Shown: positions 33,924-44,615, numbered from the stretch's first letter. The stretch is DNA of 64,000 bases from VRUE01 sp036557525 (GCA_036557525.1 DATBHH010000119.1:1-64000), one strand, 5' to 3'. Numbers and translations are program-made. Notes: generated by a model from the sequence alone, not told the origin.

Positions 33924-36900
33924 TGGCAGCGGAAGAAACGATCACTCCCACCGGCCAGGCCGCGCTGCTGCGCGAGCTCGGCATCCTGATCGCCCCGCTC
34001 GAGGACCTCCAATCCGGGATGGCGGCCGCCGAGCTGGTGCGGGAGCTGGGCTACGACTTCCCGCCGGCGACGGCGTTCCCGGTCGACTTCACCTCGCTGC
34101 TGGAAGACGTCGAGCAGGTCGGTGAGGACGTCGTCGCCCTCGAGCAGGCGAGCGACGAAGACGAACAGCTCGAAGCCGCGATCCAGCTCGCGGTCGACCT
34201 CGTCCCCCTGATCGAGGCGATCGTCAAGCTCGAGCAGGACCTGGAGGACGGGCTGGCGGCGTTGCAGGCGCTCGTCACCAAGAGCGACATCACGACCGAG
34301 CTGCCGGTCCGTCTCCTCGACTACCTCGTGATCCGCTACCTGGTCGAGCGCGCCGGCCCGACCTTCGACCTGCTGCTGCTCGCCGGCCTCGTGGACTTCG
34401 TCCACCAGGAGGCGGACGAGGAAAAATTCAAGCTCGAGGCGCTGCTCCCGAAGGTCTACTGGGAGCGCCTGCCGAAGCTCTTCACCTCGCCGAGCGCGCT
34501 GCTGGACGAAGCCTACGACTGGTCGACGAACTTCAACGCCGACCTGATGGTCGTGCGGCTGGCGGGCGCGGCCAGGCGCCTCGGCCTCCCGGTCGGGACC
34601 GCACCTCAAAGCGAAGCGCTCACCACGGCCCTCGGTCGTCCCGAGGACAGCCACGAGCTCCGCCTCGCCCTGCTCCAGGCGGGGCGGCTGGTCCCGGTCG
34701 CAGGCTATGGCGAGGTCGGGCTGCGCGCGTTCGCCCTGCCGCCCACCGGCAACCTTGCTCCCGGCATCGCGGTGATGCCCTACGCGGCGGGCGGCGCGGC
34801 GGTGACCGGTCAGATCGGGTCCTGGGGCGTCGAGCTCGACACGACGCTGGACCTCTCGGGCGGAGTCGCGGCGATCATCAGGCCGCCGAAGTCCCTCGAG
34901 GTCAAAACCGACCTGCTGGGCACGCCGGGCACCACGACCAGCGCGACGCTGGGGCTGAAGGTGAGCCGCAAGAGCGACTCGCCGGAAGGGATGATCCTGC
35001 TCGGCTCGCCGGGCGCCACCCGGATCTCGGTCGGGGAACTGGGGCTCGGCTTCGCCACCTCGCTCGGGACCGAAAACGAGGTGGTGCTGGAGGTCAGCAT
35101 CGTCGACCTGCTGATCCTCGTCGTGGCGGGCGACGGCGACGGCTTCCTGCAGCGGATGCTGCCCGGCGACGGCATCAAAGCGCAGGCCTCGCTCGATGCT
35201 TCCTATTCGAGCCTGCACGGGCTGAAGGTCAAGGGCAGCGGCAGCCTCGAAGTCGACCTTCCGATCGGTCTCGAGATCGCGGGGATCATCCGGATCGACG
35301 ACCTGATCGTCGCGCTCGGCTTCACCGAATCCGAGCTCAACATGTCGCTGGCCGTCAACGGAGGGCTCTCGATCGGACCGGTCGCCGCCAGCGTCGAGGG
35401 CATCGGAATCCGGGCCGGGCTCGAGCCGAAGGACGACCGCAGCGGCAACGCCGGGCCGCTCGCCGTGCACGTCGGTTTCAAGCCCCCGACCGGCCTCGGG
35501 GCCTCCGTCGATGCCGGTCCCGTGACCGGCGGCGGCTTCCTCTTCTTCGACGACGTCAAAGAGGAATACGGCGGCGGGATCGAGCTCGGGTTCCAGGCCT
35601 TCCACATCACCGCGATCGGCCTGCTCACGACGAAGATGCCCGACGGCTCCAAGGGCTTCTCGCTGATCGTCGTGATCGCGGCGGAATTCAACCCGATCCA
35701 GCTCGGCTACGGGTTCACGCTCAACGGGGTCGGCGGCCTGGTCGGGATCCACCGCGGGATCAACGTCGACTACCTGCGGACGGGACTGAAGGACGGCACC
35801 CTCGACTCGGTCCGGTTCCCGCACGACGTGGCGGCGAACGCCCCCAAGATCCTCGGCGACCTCCGCAACTCGTTCCCGGTTCAGGAGAACCAATACGTGT
35901 TCGGGCCGATGGTGAGGATCGGCTGGGGCGCGTCGATGATCAGCCTCGACATCGGGCTCGTCCTCGAGCTGCCCTCGCCGATCCGCCTGCTGATCATCGG
36001 CACCCTGAAACTGATGGTGCCCCCCGTCGACGAAGAGGCGGTGCTGAGGCTCCAGCTCGACCTGCTCGGGGTGATCGACTTCGACAAGGGCGAGGTCTCC
36101 TTCGACGGCTCGCTGCGGAACTCGCGCGTCGCCGCCTTCCCGATCAGCGGCGACATGGCGATGCGGCTGTCGGTCGGCTCCGAGCCGACCTTCGGGCTCT
36201 CGGCGGGCGGATTCCACCCGAGCTTCCCGGTGCCGCCGAACTTCCCGCAACTCGACCGGCTGGCGATAGCGATCATGGACGGCGAGAACCCCCGCCTGCG
36301 TCTCGAGGCCTACAAAGCCCTGACCGCCAACTCGTTCCAGATGGGGGCGCGGCTCGACCTCTTCGTGCAGAAGGACCTCGGCACGCTCGGCGACTTCACT
36401 GTCCAGGGATACCTCGGCTTCGACGCTCTGGTCAAGTTCTCCCCGTTCTCGTTCGTCGTCGAAATGGGCGGCCAGTTCAGCGTCAAGCGCAACGGCGACG
36501 AGTTCGCGGCGGTCGGCGTCGAGGTGACCCTGAGCGGGCCGCAGCCGTGGCACGCGGTCGGCAGCGCCTCGTTCAAGGTGATGGGCTTCTCGGCCTCGGT
36601 CGGCTTCGACCTGACGGTGGGCGAGCCACCGCCGCCGTTCGCGATCGCCCCGGTCGATCCGCTGGGGCTGCTGCTTGCGGCGCTCGAGGACAAGGCCAAC
36701 TGGAGCGCAAACCCGCTCGACGACGTTCATGCCGTGGTGGCGATCCGCGACCAGGCGCCGAGCGAAGACGTCGTCGTCCATCCCCTCGGCAGCCTCACCA
36801 TGAGGCAGCGGGTGGTGCCGCTCGACTTTCAGCTCGAGGTCTACGGCCAGGCCGAGATCGCCGGCGGACGCTTCTCATTCGGCATCGAGGCGATCACGAT

Positions 36901-37393
36901 CGGCGACGACGAACCGCCGAGAGGCGAACTGCGCGACCAGTTCGCCCCGGGCGACTTCCTGCGGCTCACCGACGAGGAGAAGCTGGCCCGGCCCTCGTTC
37001 GAGAAGTACCGGGCCGGGTACAGCGTCGGCTCGGCGGGGCTGGAGGCGGGCGCGCGGGCGCAGGCCAACTTCGGCTACCGCCAGTACGTGATCGACGACC
37101 CCGATGAGGAGCCGCGGGAGCTTGCCGCGACCGGGAAGGTCTCCCCCACCGCCCTCGCGAGCCTCGCCCGCAGCGGCGCGTCGGTCCGCTCGAGCGGACA
37201 GGCGCGCTACGCGGGCACGAACGCGCCGGTGAGCGTCGGCGACGTCCCCTACGCCGTGGCCCGCAGGGACACCCTCGGCGCGGACACGAGCGTCGAGCCC
37301 ACCGGGGACACCTACGCGGAGACGGAGACCGCCCGGCGCTCGGCCGACGACCCCGACTCGCTCCAGGTCGTGGGAGCGCACGAGGTCGTCTGA
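33923..37393 (+). CDS. Operon gene 3: giant beta-rich protein, possibly DUF6603-like
   Basis: A 1156-aa protein. Residues 1-190 are helical, very acidic and coiled-coil-like (VEQVGEDVVALEQASDEDEQ). From ~270 to ~900 it is a long run of alternating hydrophobic/Gly strands (LSVGGLSIGPVAASVEGIGI-type), suggesting an elongated beta structure. The tail (~1000-1156) is disordered-looking and charged. I tentatively relate the central region to DUF6603; that comes from memory of the family and needs a profile search. No signal peptide, no membrane helix. Coupled to both neighbours (TGATG at each end). Confidence 0.85.
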   Translation: MAAEETITPTGQAALLRELGILIAPLEDLQSGMAAAELVRELGYDFPPATAFPVDFTSLLEDVEQVGEDVVALEQASDEDEQLEAAIQLAVDLVPLIEAIVKLEQDLEDGLAALQALVTKSDITTELPVRLLDYLVIRYLVERAGPTFDLLLLAGLVDFVHQEADEEKFKLEALLPKVYWERLPKLFTSPSALLDEAYDWSTNFNADLMVVRLAGAARRLGLPVGTAPQSEALTTALGRPEDSHELRLALLQAGRLVPVAGYGEVGLRAFALPPTGNLAPGIAVMPYAAGGAAVTGQIGSWGVELDTTLDLSGGVAAIIRPPKSLEVKTDLLGTPGTTTSATLGLKVSRKSDSPEGMILLGSPGATRISVGELGLGFATSLGTENEVVLEVSIVDLLILVVAGDGDGFLQRMLPGDGIKAQASLDASYSSLHGLKVKGSGSLEVDLPIGLEIAGIIRIDDLIVALGFTESELNMSLAVNGGLSIGPVAASVEGIGIRAGLEPKDDRSGNAGPLAVHVGFKPPTGLGASVDAGPVTGGGFLFFDDVKEEYGGGIELGFQAFHITAIGLLTTKMPDGSKGFSLIVVIAAEFNPIQLGYGFTLNGVGGLVGIHRGINVDYLRTGLKDGTLDSVRFPHDVAANAPKILGDLRNSFPVQENQYVFGPMVRIGWGASMISLDIGLVLELPSPIRLLIIGTLKLMVPPVDEEAVLRLQLDLLGVIDFDKGEVSFDGSLRNSRVAAFPISGDMAMRLSVGSEPTFGLSAGGFHPSFPVPPNFPQLDRLAIAIMDGENPRLRLEAYKALTANSFQMGARLDLFVQKDLGTLGDFTVQGYLGFDALVKFSPFSFVVEMGGQFSVKRNGDEFAAVGVEVTLSGPQPWHAVGSASFKVMGFSASVGFDLTVGEPPPPFAIAPVDPLGLLLAALEDKANWSANPLDDVHAVVAIRDQAPSEDVVVHPLGSLTMRQRVVPLDFQLEVYGQAEIAGGRFSFGIEAITIGDDEPPRGELRDQFAPGDFLRLTDEEKLARPSFEKYRAGYSVGSAGLEAGARAQANFGYRQYVIDDPDEEPRELAATGKVSPTALASLARSGASVRSSGQARYAGTNAPVSVGDVPYAVARRDTLGADTSVEPTGDTYAETETARRSADDPDSLQVVGAHEVV

Positions 37394-40149
37394 TGGTCGA
37401 CACCAGCCAGGCCGTCCACTCGCATTTCTCATACGCCCGCGGGGGCGTGCTGCGCGGGGTGACCGACAGCTTCGAAGAGACGCTGCCCGCCCGCGCCGAG
37501 CTGAGCGTCGACGTCCAGCTCGCCGACGGCGCCGGCTCCGCCTCGCCGAACGTGTTCGTCTACGGCCCCGGCGACGTCAGGATGCTCGACGAAAACCAGG
37601 TCGCGCGTTTCGAGCCGAAGCGCGGCGCGAACGACTGGACGCCGAGCTGGTTCCCGATGATCGAGTTCGGGCGGCCGGATCTGCCCTGGCTGTTCTCGCC
37701 CTACGCCCCGGAGACCGACCGGCTGCGACCGTGGTGCGTGCTGGTGGTGGTAGAGCTGCGCGAAGGAGTGACGTACGAGGAGAGCCGGCCGCCGAGTCAG
37801 CGCCCGGCGCTCACGGTCGAGGGCCCCGCAAGCGGAAACGACCCGCGGACGGTGCCGGACATCGAGCTTCCCGACCTCGAGGAGAGCTGGGCCTGGGGGC
37901 ACGTGCATGCGTCCGGCGACCTTGCCGCCAGCGACCTCGACGAAGCGAGCGAGGCCCACCCCGAGCTGGTGGTCAGCCGGCTGGTGAGCCCGCGGCGCCT
38001 CCACCCGGGCCGCCGCTACCGCGCCTGCCTCGTTCCCGCCTTCGAGGCGGGGCGGGCCGCGGGCCTGGAAGAGAAGCAGATCGACGACACGCTGGCCCCG
38101 GCGTGGACGGCCGGGCAGGAATCGGTGACACTGCCGGTCTTCTACTCCTGGGAGTTCGGCACCGGCCTCGAAGGCGACTTCGCCAGCCTCGCCCGGCTGC
38201 TCGAGCCGGTCCCCTCGCCGGCCGGCGTCGGCGCCCAGGCGATGGACGCGACCCAGCCGGGGGGCGGCCTGCCGTCGGCCGGCGCGGTCGGTGGCCTCCA
38301 GGGCGCCCTCCAGGCGCCGGGTGCCGACCTCGGCGACGGTCCGACCTCGGCCTTCGTCGCCGGGCTGCGGGCGCTCCTCAATGCGGGCCAGCCGATGTCC
38401 GGCCGGCCGCCGCAGGCGCTGGAGCTGCCGCCGCCGATCTACGGCAGGTGGCCGGCAGCCGTCACCGGCCTGCCGGCCACGAAAGGCAGGCTGCGTCCGT
38501 GGATCGCGGAGCTCAACCTCGACCCGCGCCACCGCGCCGCCGCCGCACTCGGCACTCTCGTCGTGCAGCGCCACCAGGAGCAGCTTATGGCCTCCGCCTG
38601 GGCGCAGGTGGGCCCGATCGACCTCGCGAACCAGGTCCTCCGCCAGGCGCAGCTCGCCCGGCAGGCGGCCCGATCGACCTACGCGACGCGGTTTCTCCCG
38701 CTCTCGGCGCCGGCGATGCTCCTGCTCGGCGCCCCGGCGCTGGCTCGCGTGCAGGGCGGTGGCGGCGCGTCGACGACGCTCTCCGCCCAGACCCGGAAGA
38801 CGCGCCTTGCGCCGGCGCTCTCACCCGCCTTCCGCCGCGTCGGTCGGCGCCGCGGCCCGGTCGCGAGGCGAGCGGGCTCGCGCGGCCGCTGGCCGGAGAG
38901 CCTGGTGGAGCGGCTGAACAAGGACCCACGGGTGGCCGTGCCTCGGCGCAAGAAGCCCGACGGCACCGAAACCGCGGCCGTCGCCGGCGTCGAGGGGGCG
39001 ACGATCGCGCAGGGAGATCTCTCGAACCTTCACCTCGACGGACCGATGCAGAGGCAGACCTTCCAGCAGGTGGCGGTGACGCTCCAGGGTGAAATCGACG
39101 GCTGGACTGCGCGCGCCGACCCCCCGGCACGGCCGGGGCTCGACCTGCCGGGAACCAGGACAACGCTGGTCAGGGCGCTCGACCCGGAGAAGACTCTGCC
39201 GGCACGCATCGCGACGCGGGTGAAGGTGCCGCAGGAACGCGGCTGGAATCCGGAAGACCCGCTCGAGGGGATCATGGCGGCGCCCGAATTCCCGACGCCG
39301 ATGGTCACCGCACTCCGCGAAATGTCCCAGGACTACGTGATGCCCGGCCTCGCCAACCTGCCGCAGAACTCGGTGACGGTGCTGGAAGCGAACAACCGCT
39401 TCATCAACAGCTTCATGATCGGGCTCAACCACGAGATGAGCCGCGAGCTCCTCTGGCGCGAGTACCCGACCGACCAGCGAGGCACCTACTTCCGCCAGTT
39501 CTGGGACCCGAGCACCCGGGTCCCGCCGCCGGGCGAGACCTCGCCCCCGGACCTGCACGACCTCAGCCCGATCGACACCTGGGCCCGCCTCCGCCGCCTC
39601 GACAAGGGCGAGGGCGCGGCTCAGACCGGGAAGCTGGTGCTCGTCGTCCGCGGGCAGCTCCTGCGCCGGTTCGAGGCCGACGTGCTCGCGATCGAAGCGA
39701 CCAAAGCGACCAAAGGCACCCCGCGCGGGCTGGGCAGCGCCGAAAAATGGCCGGTCTTCGAGGGGCGGCTCGACCCGGACCTCAACTTCTTCGGCTTCGA
39801 CCTCTCCCGCACCGAGGCGAAGACAGGCGGAAGCGACGGGGCCGGGTGGTTCTTCGTCCTCCAGCAGCATCCGACCAAACCCCACTATGGGCTCGAGGAG
39901 GAGGAGCCGGGCACCGCCAACGTGCCGGGAGGCCACCCGGCGAGCTGGGCGGACCTCTCCTGGGCGCACCTCTGCGCCACCCAGGACGACCTCGACCGGC
40001 TCTCCTATGCGCCGGCGGCGCCGCCGGCGAGCGCGACGCCGGCGAGTACGACGGGGCCGGCCTGGGGAACGGACTCGGCGCAGGCGGCGGCGGTCGCCCT
40101 GCGAGTGCCGGTGCGAATCGCGATCCACGCCACGGACGTGCTGCCGTGA
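37393..40149 (+). CDS. Operon gene 4: unknown 918-aa protein
   Basis: No family recognised. The first ~270 residues have a distinctive pattern (FVYGPGDVRMLDENQVARFE; PDLPWLFSPYAP; PWCVLVVVELREGVTY; SWAWGHVHASGDLAAS; RLVSPRRLHPGRRYRACLVP). The middle is Ala/Gly/Pro-rich. The C-terminal third again looks structured (VTVLEANNRFINSFMIGLNH; MSRELLWREYPTDQRGTYFR; FGFDLSRTEAKTGG). No signal peptide or transmembrane helix. It starts at the TGATG junction with gene 3 and ends in a GTGA overlap with gene 5. Confidence 0.82.
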   Translation: MVDTSQAVHSHFSYARGGVLRGVTDSFEETLPARAELSVDVQLADGAGSASPNVFVYGPGDVRMLDENQVARFEPKRGANDWTPSWFPMIEFGRPDLPWLFSPYAPETDRLRPWCVLVVVELREGVTYEESRPPSQRPALTVEGPASGNDPRTVPDIELPDLEESWAWGHVHASGDLAASDLDEASEAHPELVVSRLVSPRRLHPGRRYRACLVPAFEAGRAAGLEEKQIDDTLAPAWTAGQESVTLPVFYSWEFGTGLEGDFASLARLLEPVPSPAGVGAQAMDATQPGGGLPSAGAVGGLQGALQAPGADLGDGPTSAFVAGLRALLNAGQPMSGRPPQALELPPPIYGRWPAAVTGLPATKGRLRPWIAELNLDPRHRAAAALGTLVVQRHQEQLMASAWAQVGPIDLANQVLRQAQLARQAARSTYATRFLPLSAPAMLLLGAPALARVQGGGGASTTLSAQTRKTRLAPALSPAFRRVGRRRGPVARRAGSRGRWPESLVERLNKDPRVAVPRRKKPDGTETAAVAGVEGATIAQGDLSNLHLDGPMQRQTFQQVAVTLQGEIDGWTARADPPARPGLDLPGTRTTLVRALDPEKTLPARIATRVKVPQERGWNPEDPLEGIMAAPEFPTPMVTALREMSQDYVMPGLANLPQNSVTVLEANNRFINSFMIGLNHEMSRELLWREYPTDQRGTYFRQFWDPSTRVPPPGETSPPDLHDLSPIDTWARLRRLDKGEGAAQTGKLVLVVRGQLLRRFEADVLAIEATKATKGTPRGLGSAEKWPVFEGRLDPDLNFFGFDLSRTEAKTGGSDGAGWFFVLQQHPTKPHYGLEEEEPGTANVPGGHPASWADLSWAHLCATQDDLDRLSYAPAAPPASATPASTTGPAWGTDSAQAAAVALRVPVRIAIHATDVLP

Positions 40150-43100
40150 GCCCGGTCGTCTCAGATCCCGATCCGGTTCTGCGCCTGCGCGAGGAGATCG
40201 GCAAGCTCGAGCTGACGCTCGAGAAGACCAGGAACCAAAAGCAGCGCGACCAGATCGAAAAGCAGCTCTCGGGCCTGCGCAACGAACTGCTCGCCGCCGG
40301 CTTCGAGGAACTCGACGACGCCGAGGTCGCGAAGCTTGCCGCCGACCTGCCGCTGACCCTGCTTCCGGTCCGGATCGAGACGCGCTTTGCGAGGGGCGGC
40401 GCCGGCACCGAGCTGCTGGTCAGGATCTATCCCGATCAGCTCCACCAGGACACCCACGAGCCCGAGCTGACCGACGCGGAGATCGAGTGGGGCCGCCACT
40501 TCTGGGAGCAGCGCTGGCGGGCAGGCGGGGACGGGGAGCTGGAGGCTGCGGCCTGGGCGCAGCTGGCGGCCCGGTTCAGCGCCGCCCGGGCTGCCTGGGT
40601 GGCGCGCGCGCTGCGCCCGAGCAACCCGGACGATCGTCCGGCGGCGCCGCCGGCGGAAGACGAGAAGCTGGAACCGGGGCCGAGCTGGCCGAAAGTCGAT
40701 CGGCGCGAGTCGGCCTGGACCCGGGCGCCGCGGGCCCGGCTCCTACCCGACCGGTTCGTCGCCATCGGCTATCGCGGTGGAGCGAGGCTCTTCGTCCACT
40801 GGGGCGAGCCGATCGGGAAGGACCCGGCCGTCGGCCCGGCTCCGGAGGCCAAAGCGGTGGATTTCCACGGGCTGAAGACCGACGAGGAGATGGTCTGGAT
40901 GCTCGACTTCGAGCGGGCGCTGTCGATCGGGATGGCGCTCCGGATCGCAAGGCCGGGCAGCCTCGACAAGGGCCTCGACCGGCTGCTGGTACTCGGCGTC
41001 CGGGCCTCCTCGAAGGGCAAGGCCGGCGACGACCTCGCAAACCTGCTGCTCGCCCACCAGTACACGGACGGGCTCGGGCTCGTCGCTCCGGCGACGCCGA
41101 CCAACAACGCCGACGGCGGGACGCGCGCGGGCTACGCCGCCCGAGCCAGGGCCGAACCCGTCGGCTGGTTGGGCGACGATCCCTCGACGGCGGCTCCGAG
41201 AGCCGGCAGCGACGGGGCGCTGCTCGGTGGCGCCCTCGGAATCGACCCCGAGGCCCTCGTCGACGTCGACGGCGCCGGCGGCGCGGAATCGTCGCGCGCC
41301 GGGCTGATGCAGGCCGTGCTCTGGCCCGGCTCGGGCGGCTACGCCCTGCAGCAGCTCTTCGCCGGAGCTCTCAGCCCGGCTGAGCAGGAACAGCTGGCCG
41401 ACCACGTCGAACGGTACGTCCGTCCGGGCGGGCCCCTGCCCGTGGTCCGGATGGGAACCCAGCCCTACGGCGTGCTGCCGGTGGCGCCGCCGCCAACGCT
41501 CCTTGGCGCGAAAGCGGGCGCCGGCATCCAGCTCGCCGTCGCCGTGCTGGAGGCGCTGCGGCCGCTCTGGCTCGACTCGACGAGCAGGGTTCCGCGCGTC
41601 CCCAGCGCCGACCCCGACGGGGACCTGCTGGCGCTGCTCGGCTCGGACGCGCGCTCGACCGCCTATGCCTTGCGCCCGCTGCTCGGACCGCAGTACCTCG
41701 ACGGGTTGATCTCGCTCTCGGGCGCCGCCGATCCGGCCGCCGAGCGAGCCGATCTCCAGGCGCGCTCGGCCCACCTCGTCTCCGTCTTCCAGTCGCTCGG
41801 GCTCGCCTCCGCGCCGCCGATCACCCGGTCCTTCTACTCGGAGGGCTCGGCGCTGCTGCGGGCGCCGGTCGTGCAGGAGGCGCCGCTCTCGGACACCGAG
41901 GAACTCGAGGACGGCTACCTGGCCTGGCTGCTCAAGGCCGGCTTCGCGGACGTGGTCGCGGGGCAGGACAAACAGGCCAGGCCGTTCGGCGACCGGCGGC
42001 GGCCGCTGCTCTGGCTCGTGGCCCGGGCGGCGCTGCTGGAGGCGCTCGCGGCGCAGGCCTTCGCCGTCCTCGAAGCCGAGCAGCCGCCCCCCGTGTCGCC
42101 GGCGGACCTGCTCGAGCCGGAGCTGGTCACACCCTCGGTGAAGACGCCGCTCTGGCGGCTGCGCCGGAAACCGGCGGGCGGCGGCGGCCAGCTCGGCGAC
42201 GCCCTCTGGCCGCAGCCCGACCGAGCGCTGGGCAGGCCGGCGACCCGCATCAACCGCTACGGCACCCAGCTCAGGCAGCTCAGCCGGCTCCCCTCGGCGA
42301 CGCTCGACCGCCTCTTCCGCGAGACCCTCGATCTGCATGGGCACCGGCTCGACGCCTGGATCACCTCGCTCGCGACGCGGCGGCTCGGCGAAATGCGCTC
42401 GAAGCAGCCGCAGGGGCTGCACGTGGGCGCCTTCGGCTGGGTCGAGGACCTCGAGCCCGCCGGAAGGCCGATCACGCTGCCCTCGAGGAAACCGGTGAAG
42501 CCGACCTCGTCGGCCGGCTGGGTGCACACCCCCTCGCCCGCCCACGCCGCGACCGCGGCGATCCTCCGCAGCGGCCAGCTCTCGCACGCCGGGCAGAGCG
42601 CGGGGAAGCTCCTCGGAGTCGACGTCTCCTCGCGCCGGGTCCGCGAGGTCGACGACCTGTTCGATGGAATCCGGCAGGGGCAGAGCCTCGGCGCGATGCT
42701 GGGCTACCGCTTCGAGCGGGCGCTTCACGACGTCACCAGCCCCCGGCTCGACGGCTACCTCGACCCCCTCCGCGCCTTCGCGCCGCAGACCGCGGGCAAG
42801 CTCCTGCCGGCCGCCGACGGGGGCTCGGCCCGGGGCGTCCTCGACGGAATGGCGCTGCTCCGCCGCCGGGACGCGATCCCGTGGGGCAGCGGCGGCCTGC
42901 CCGCGAGCGGCAGCGCCGCCCGAGGGGCGATCGACGCGCTGATCGACGGCCTCGCCGACCTGGCCGACGCGGTCAGCGACGTGGCGCTCGGCGAGAGCGT
43001 CTACCACGCGGTGCAGGGCAACCCGCTGCGGGCCGGCGCCAGCCTCGAGGCGCTCGACCGCGGCGAGGCTCCGCCGCCCGAGCTGGAGTTCGCGCATCCG

Positions 43101-44615
43101 CGGCGAAGCGGCCTCGGCCTGACCCACCGGGTCGGAATCCTGCGCTCGGCGACGTCTGCCGATCCCTTCGCGGGTCGTCAGGCATGGAGTCCGCCCGACG
43201 GGCAGAGCGCCGGCCCTCGGACGACCGCCGAGCCGGTGCTGAGCGGGATCTGCGCCGAGCTCCTGCCGAGGCCCGGGAGCGTGAAATGGCAGGCGCACTA
43301 CCGCTCGACCGACCCCGAGACGGCCTCGCGCTGGGAGACGTTCACGCTGCGCGACCTGCGGATCCAGCCCCTCGACGTGATCTACGAGGCGACGCCGGGG
43401 GATCAGGCGGGCGGCGGCTCGCTCGAGGCCCGGGCCCTGAACGCGGCGCGCGCGGCGCGCCCGGGCTTCCCGGGGGAGATCGTCCTCGTCCTCGACCGCG
43501 ACCCGGCCTGGGGGGCCAACGTCTTCACCCTGCCCGAGCTCTCCGAGATCGCGGCGGCGACCCGGGCGCTGATCGTCGACGGCCGGGCCCTCGACGCGCG
43601 CGACTTCGCCTCGCCGATGGCGGGGGCCGAGCCGTCGGTGCGGGCGGACCGGCTCGATGCCGATCGCGTCCAGCCGTGCGTCTCGGCCCTCGAAACGGCG
43701 ATCGAGGAGCTGGCCGGTGCGAACGGGGCGGCGGAGCTGAGCGAAGCGCTGCTCGCCGCCGCGGCCTTCGGCATCCCCGGCGCCGTCCCGGAATCCGAGG
43801 ACGAGGCCGAGCTGCAGGCACAGGCCGACCGGGTGCACGAGCTGGCCAACACCCGCAAGGGGGAAGCCGACCACATCCTCTCCGGCCTCGACACGGCCGC
43901 CCCCGACGCGGTTAGGAGGCTGTCGGAGGCTGTTTCGACGCTGCTGGGCCAGGCGTTCCGCGTGCTGCCGCCCTTCGACCCCCCCGCCGGGCTCAGCTTC
44001 GCGGAAACCGACAGGCTGCTCGACGAAGTCCCCCATGCGGTCGAGAACTGGCTCGGGCGGATCGGGCGGGTGCGCGCGGGCGTGGCGCGGCTCGAGGAGG
44101 CGTTCCTGCTCGCCACCGCCGGACAGCCGCTTTCGCGGCGTGGAGCGGGCGGAGGCTTCGCCGTCGCCCAGTACCCCGCCCCCGAGCCCGGCGAGCGCTG
44201 GGCCGGGCTGCCGGGCAAACCGGGCGAGGGGCCGAAGGCGGGGAGAACCTCGCTGGTCGTCGAGGGCGGCGGGGATGTGGACCTCTCGGGCCCGGTGTCG
44301 GGCCTGTTCGTAGACGAGTGGGTGGAGGTCGTCCCCAGCGGGGCGGAGACGACGGCGGTGGCGTTCGGATATGACGCGCCCGGGAGCTGCCCTCCGCAGT
44401 CGATCCTCCTGGGTGTCCCCCCCGCCGACGCCGCGACCTGGAGCGTGGAAGCCGTCGAGGCCATCGCCCTGGAGGCGCTCGAGCTGGCGAAGGTCAGGAT
44501 GGTCGATCCGGACTCGCTCGGAAAGATCGGCCACTTCCTCCCCGCGCTGTTCTTCGCCTACAATGAGCCCCGGGAGACCCTCTCAACCGACCTTCCGAAG
44601 GCGACCGCGCCGTGA
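40146..44615 (+). CDS. Operon gene 5: unknown 1489-aa protein
   Basis: The largest gene of the window. Residues ~10-60 form a probable coiled coil (LREEIGKLELTLEKTRNQKQ). Then LPVRIETRFARGGAGTELLV, LLPDRFVAIGYRGGARLFVH and PVVRMGTQPYGVLPVAPPPT mark structured regions, followed by a long alpha-helical middle and end. No catalytic motif, signal peptide or membrane segment was found. The GTG at 40146 overlaps the previous TGA by 4 bases; it is preferred over upstream codons in the same frame, which shadow gene 4. ATGA-type overlap with gene 6. Confidence 0.82.
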   Translation: MSPVVSDPDPVLRLREEIGKLELTLEKTRNQKQRDQIEKQLSGLRNELLAAGFEELDDAEVAKLAADLPLTLLPVRIETRFARGGAGTELLVRIYPDQLHQDTHEPELTDAEIEWGRHFWEQRWRAGGDGELEAAAWAQLAARFSAARAAWVARALRPSNPDDRPAAPPAEDEKLEPGPSWPKVDRRESAWTRAPRARLLPDRFVAIGYRGGARLFVHWGEPIGKDPAVGPAPEAKAVDFHGLKTDEEMVWMLDFERALSIGMALRIARPGSLDKGLDRLLVLGVRASSKGKAGDDLANLLLAHQYTDGLGLVAPATPTNNADGGTRAGYAARARAEPVGWLGDDPSTAAPRAGSDGALLGGALGIDPEALVDVDGAGGAESSRAGLMQAVLWPGSGGYALQQLFAGALSPAEQEQLADHVERYVRPGGPLPVVRMGTQPYGVLPVAPPPTLLGAKAGAGIQLAVAVLEALRPLWLDSTSRVPRVPSADPDGDLLALLGSDARSTAYALRPLLGPQYLDGLISLSGAADPAAERADLQARSAHLVSVFQSLGLASAPPITRSFYSEGSALLRAPVVQEAPLSDTEELEDGYLAWLLKAGFADVVAGQDKQARPFGDRRRPLLWLVARAALLEALAAQAFAVLEAEQPPPVSPADLLEPELVTPSVKTPLWRLRRKPAGGGGQLGDALWPQPDRALGRPATRINRYGTQLRQLSRLPSATLDRLFRETLDLHGHRLDAWITSLATRRLGEMRSKQPQGLHVGAFGWVEDLEPAGRPITLPSRKPVKPTSSAGWVHTPSPAHAATAAILRSGQLSHAGQSAGKLLGVDVSSRRVREVDDLFDGIRQGQSLGAMLGYRFERALHDVTSPRLDGYLDPLRAFAPQTAGKLLPAADGGSARGVLDGMALLRRRDAIPWGSGGLPASGSAARGAIDALIDGLADLADAVSDVALGESVYHAVQGNPLRAGASLEALDRGEAPPPELEFAHPRRSGLGLTHRVGILRSATSADPFAGRQAWSPPDGQSAGPRTTAEPVLSGICAELLPRPGSVKWQAHYRSTDPETASRWETFTLRDLRIQPLDVIYEATPGDQAGGGSLEARALNAARAARPGFPGEIVLVLDRDPAWGANVFTLPELSEIAAATRALIVDGRALDARDFASPMAGAEPSVRADRLDADRVQPCVSALETAIEELAGANGAAELSEALLAAAAFGIPGAVPESEDEAELQAQADRVHELANTRKGEADHILSGLDTAAPDAVRRLSEAVSTLLGQAFRVLPPFDPPAGLSFAETDRLLDEVPHAVENWLGRIGRVRAGVARLEEAFLLATAGQPLSRRGAGGGFAVAQYPAPEPGERWAGLPGKPGEGPKAGRTSLVVEGGGDVDLSGPVSGLFVDEWVEVVPSGAETTAVAFGYDAPGSCPPQSILLGVPPADAATWSVEAVEAIALEALELAKVRMVDPDSLGKIGHFLPALFFAYNEPRETLSTDLPKATAP

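Noticed and set aside
33818..36781. 987-codon open frame on the minus strand inside operon gene 3
   Set aside because: It mirrors the + strand gene codon for codon (high-GC shadow), is Asp/Glu/Arg/His-rich without any domain, and would disrupt the coupled operon.
39747..40145. Longer start for operon gene 5
   Set aside because: The upstream codons are a shadow of gene 4; the GTGA overlap at 40146 matches the other junctions of the operon.
40743..44534. 1263-codon open frame on the minus strand inside operon gene 5
   Set aside because: Shadow frame of a GC-rich gene; composition is dominated by Arg/Gly/Ala/Val, with no motif, start signal or ribosome site.
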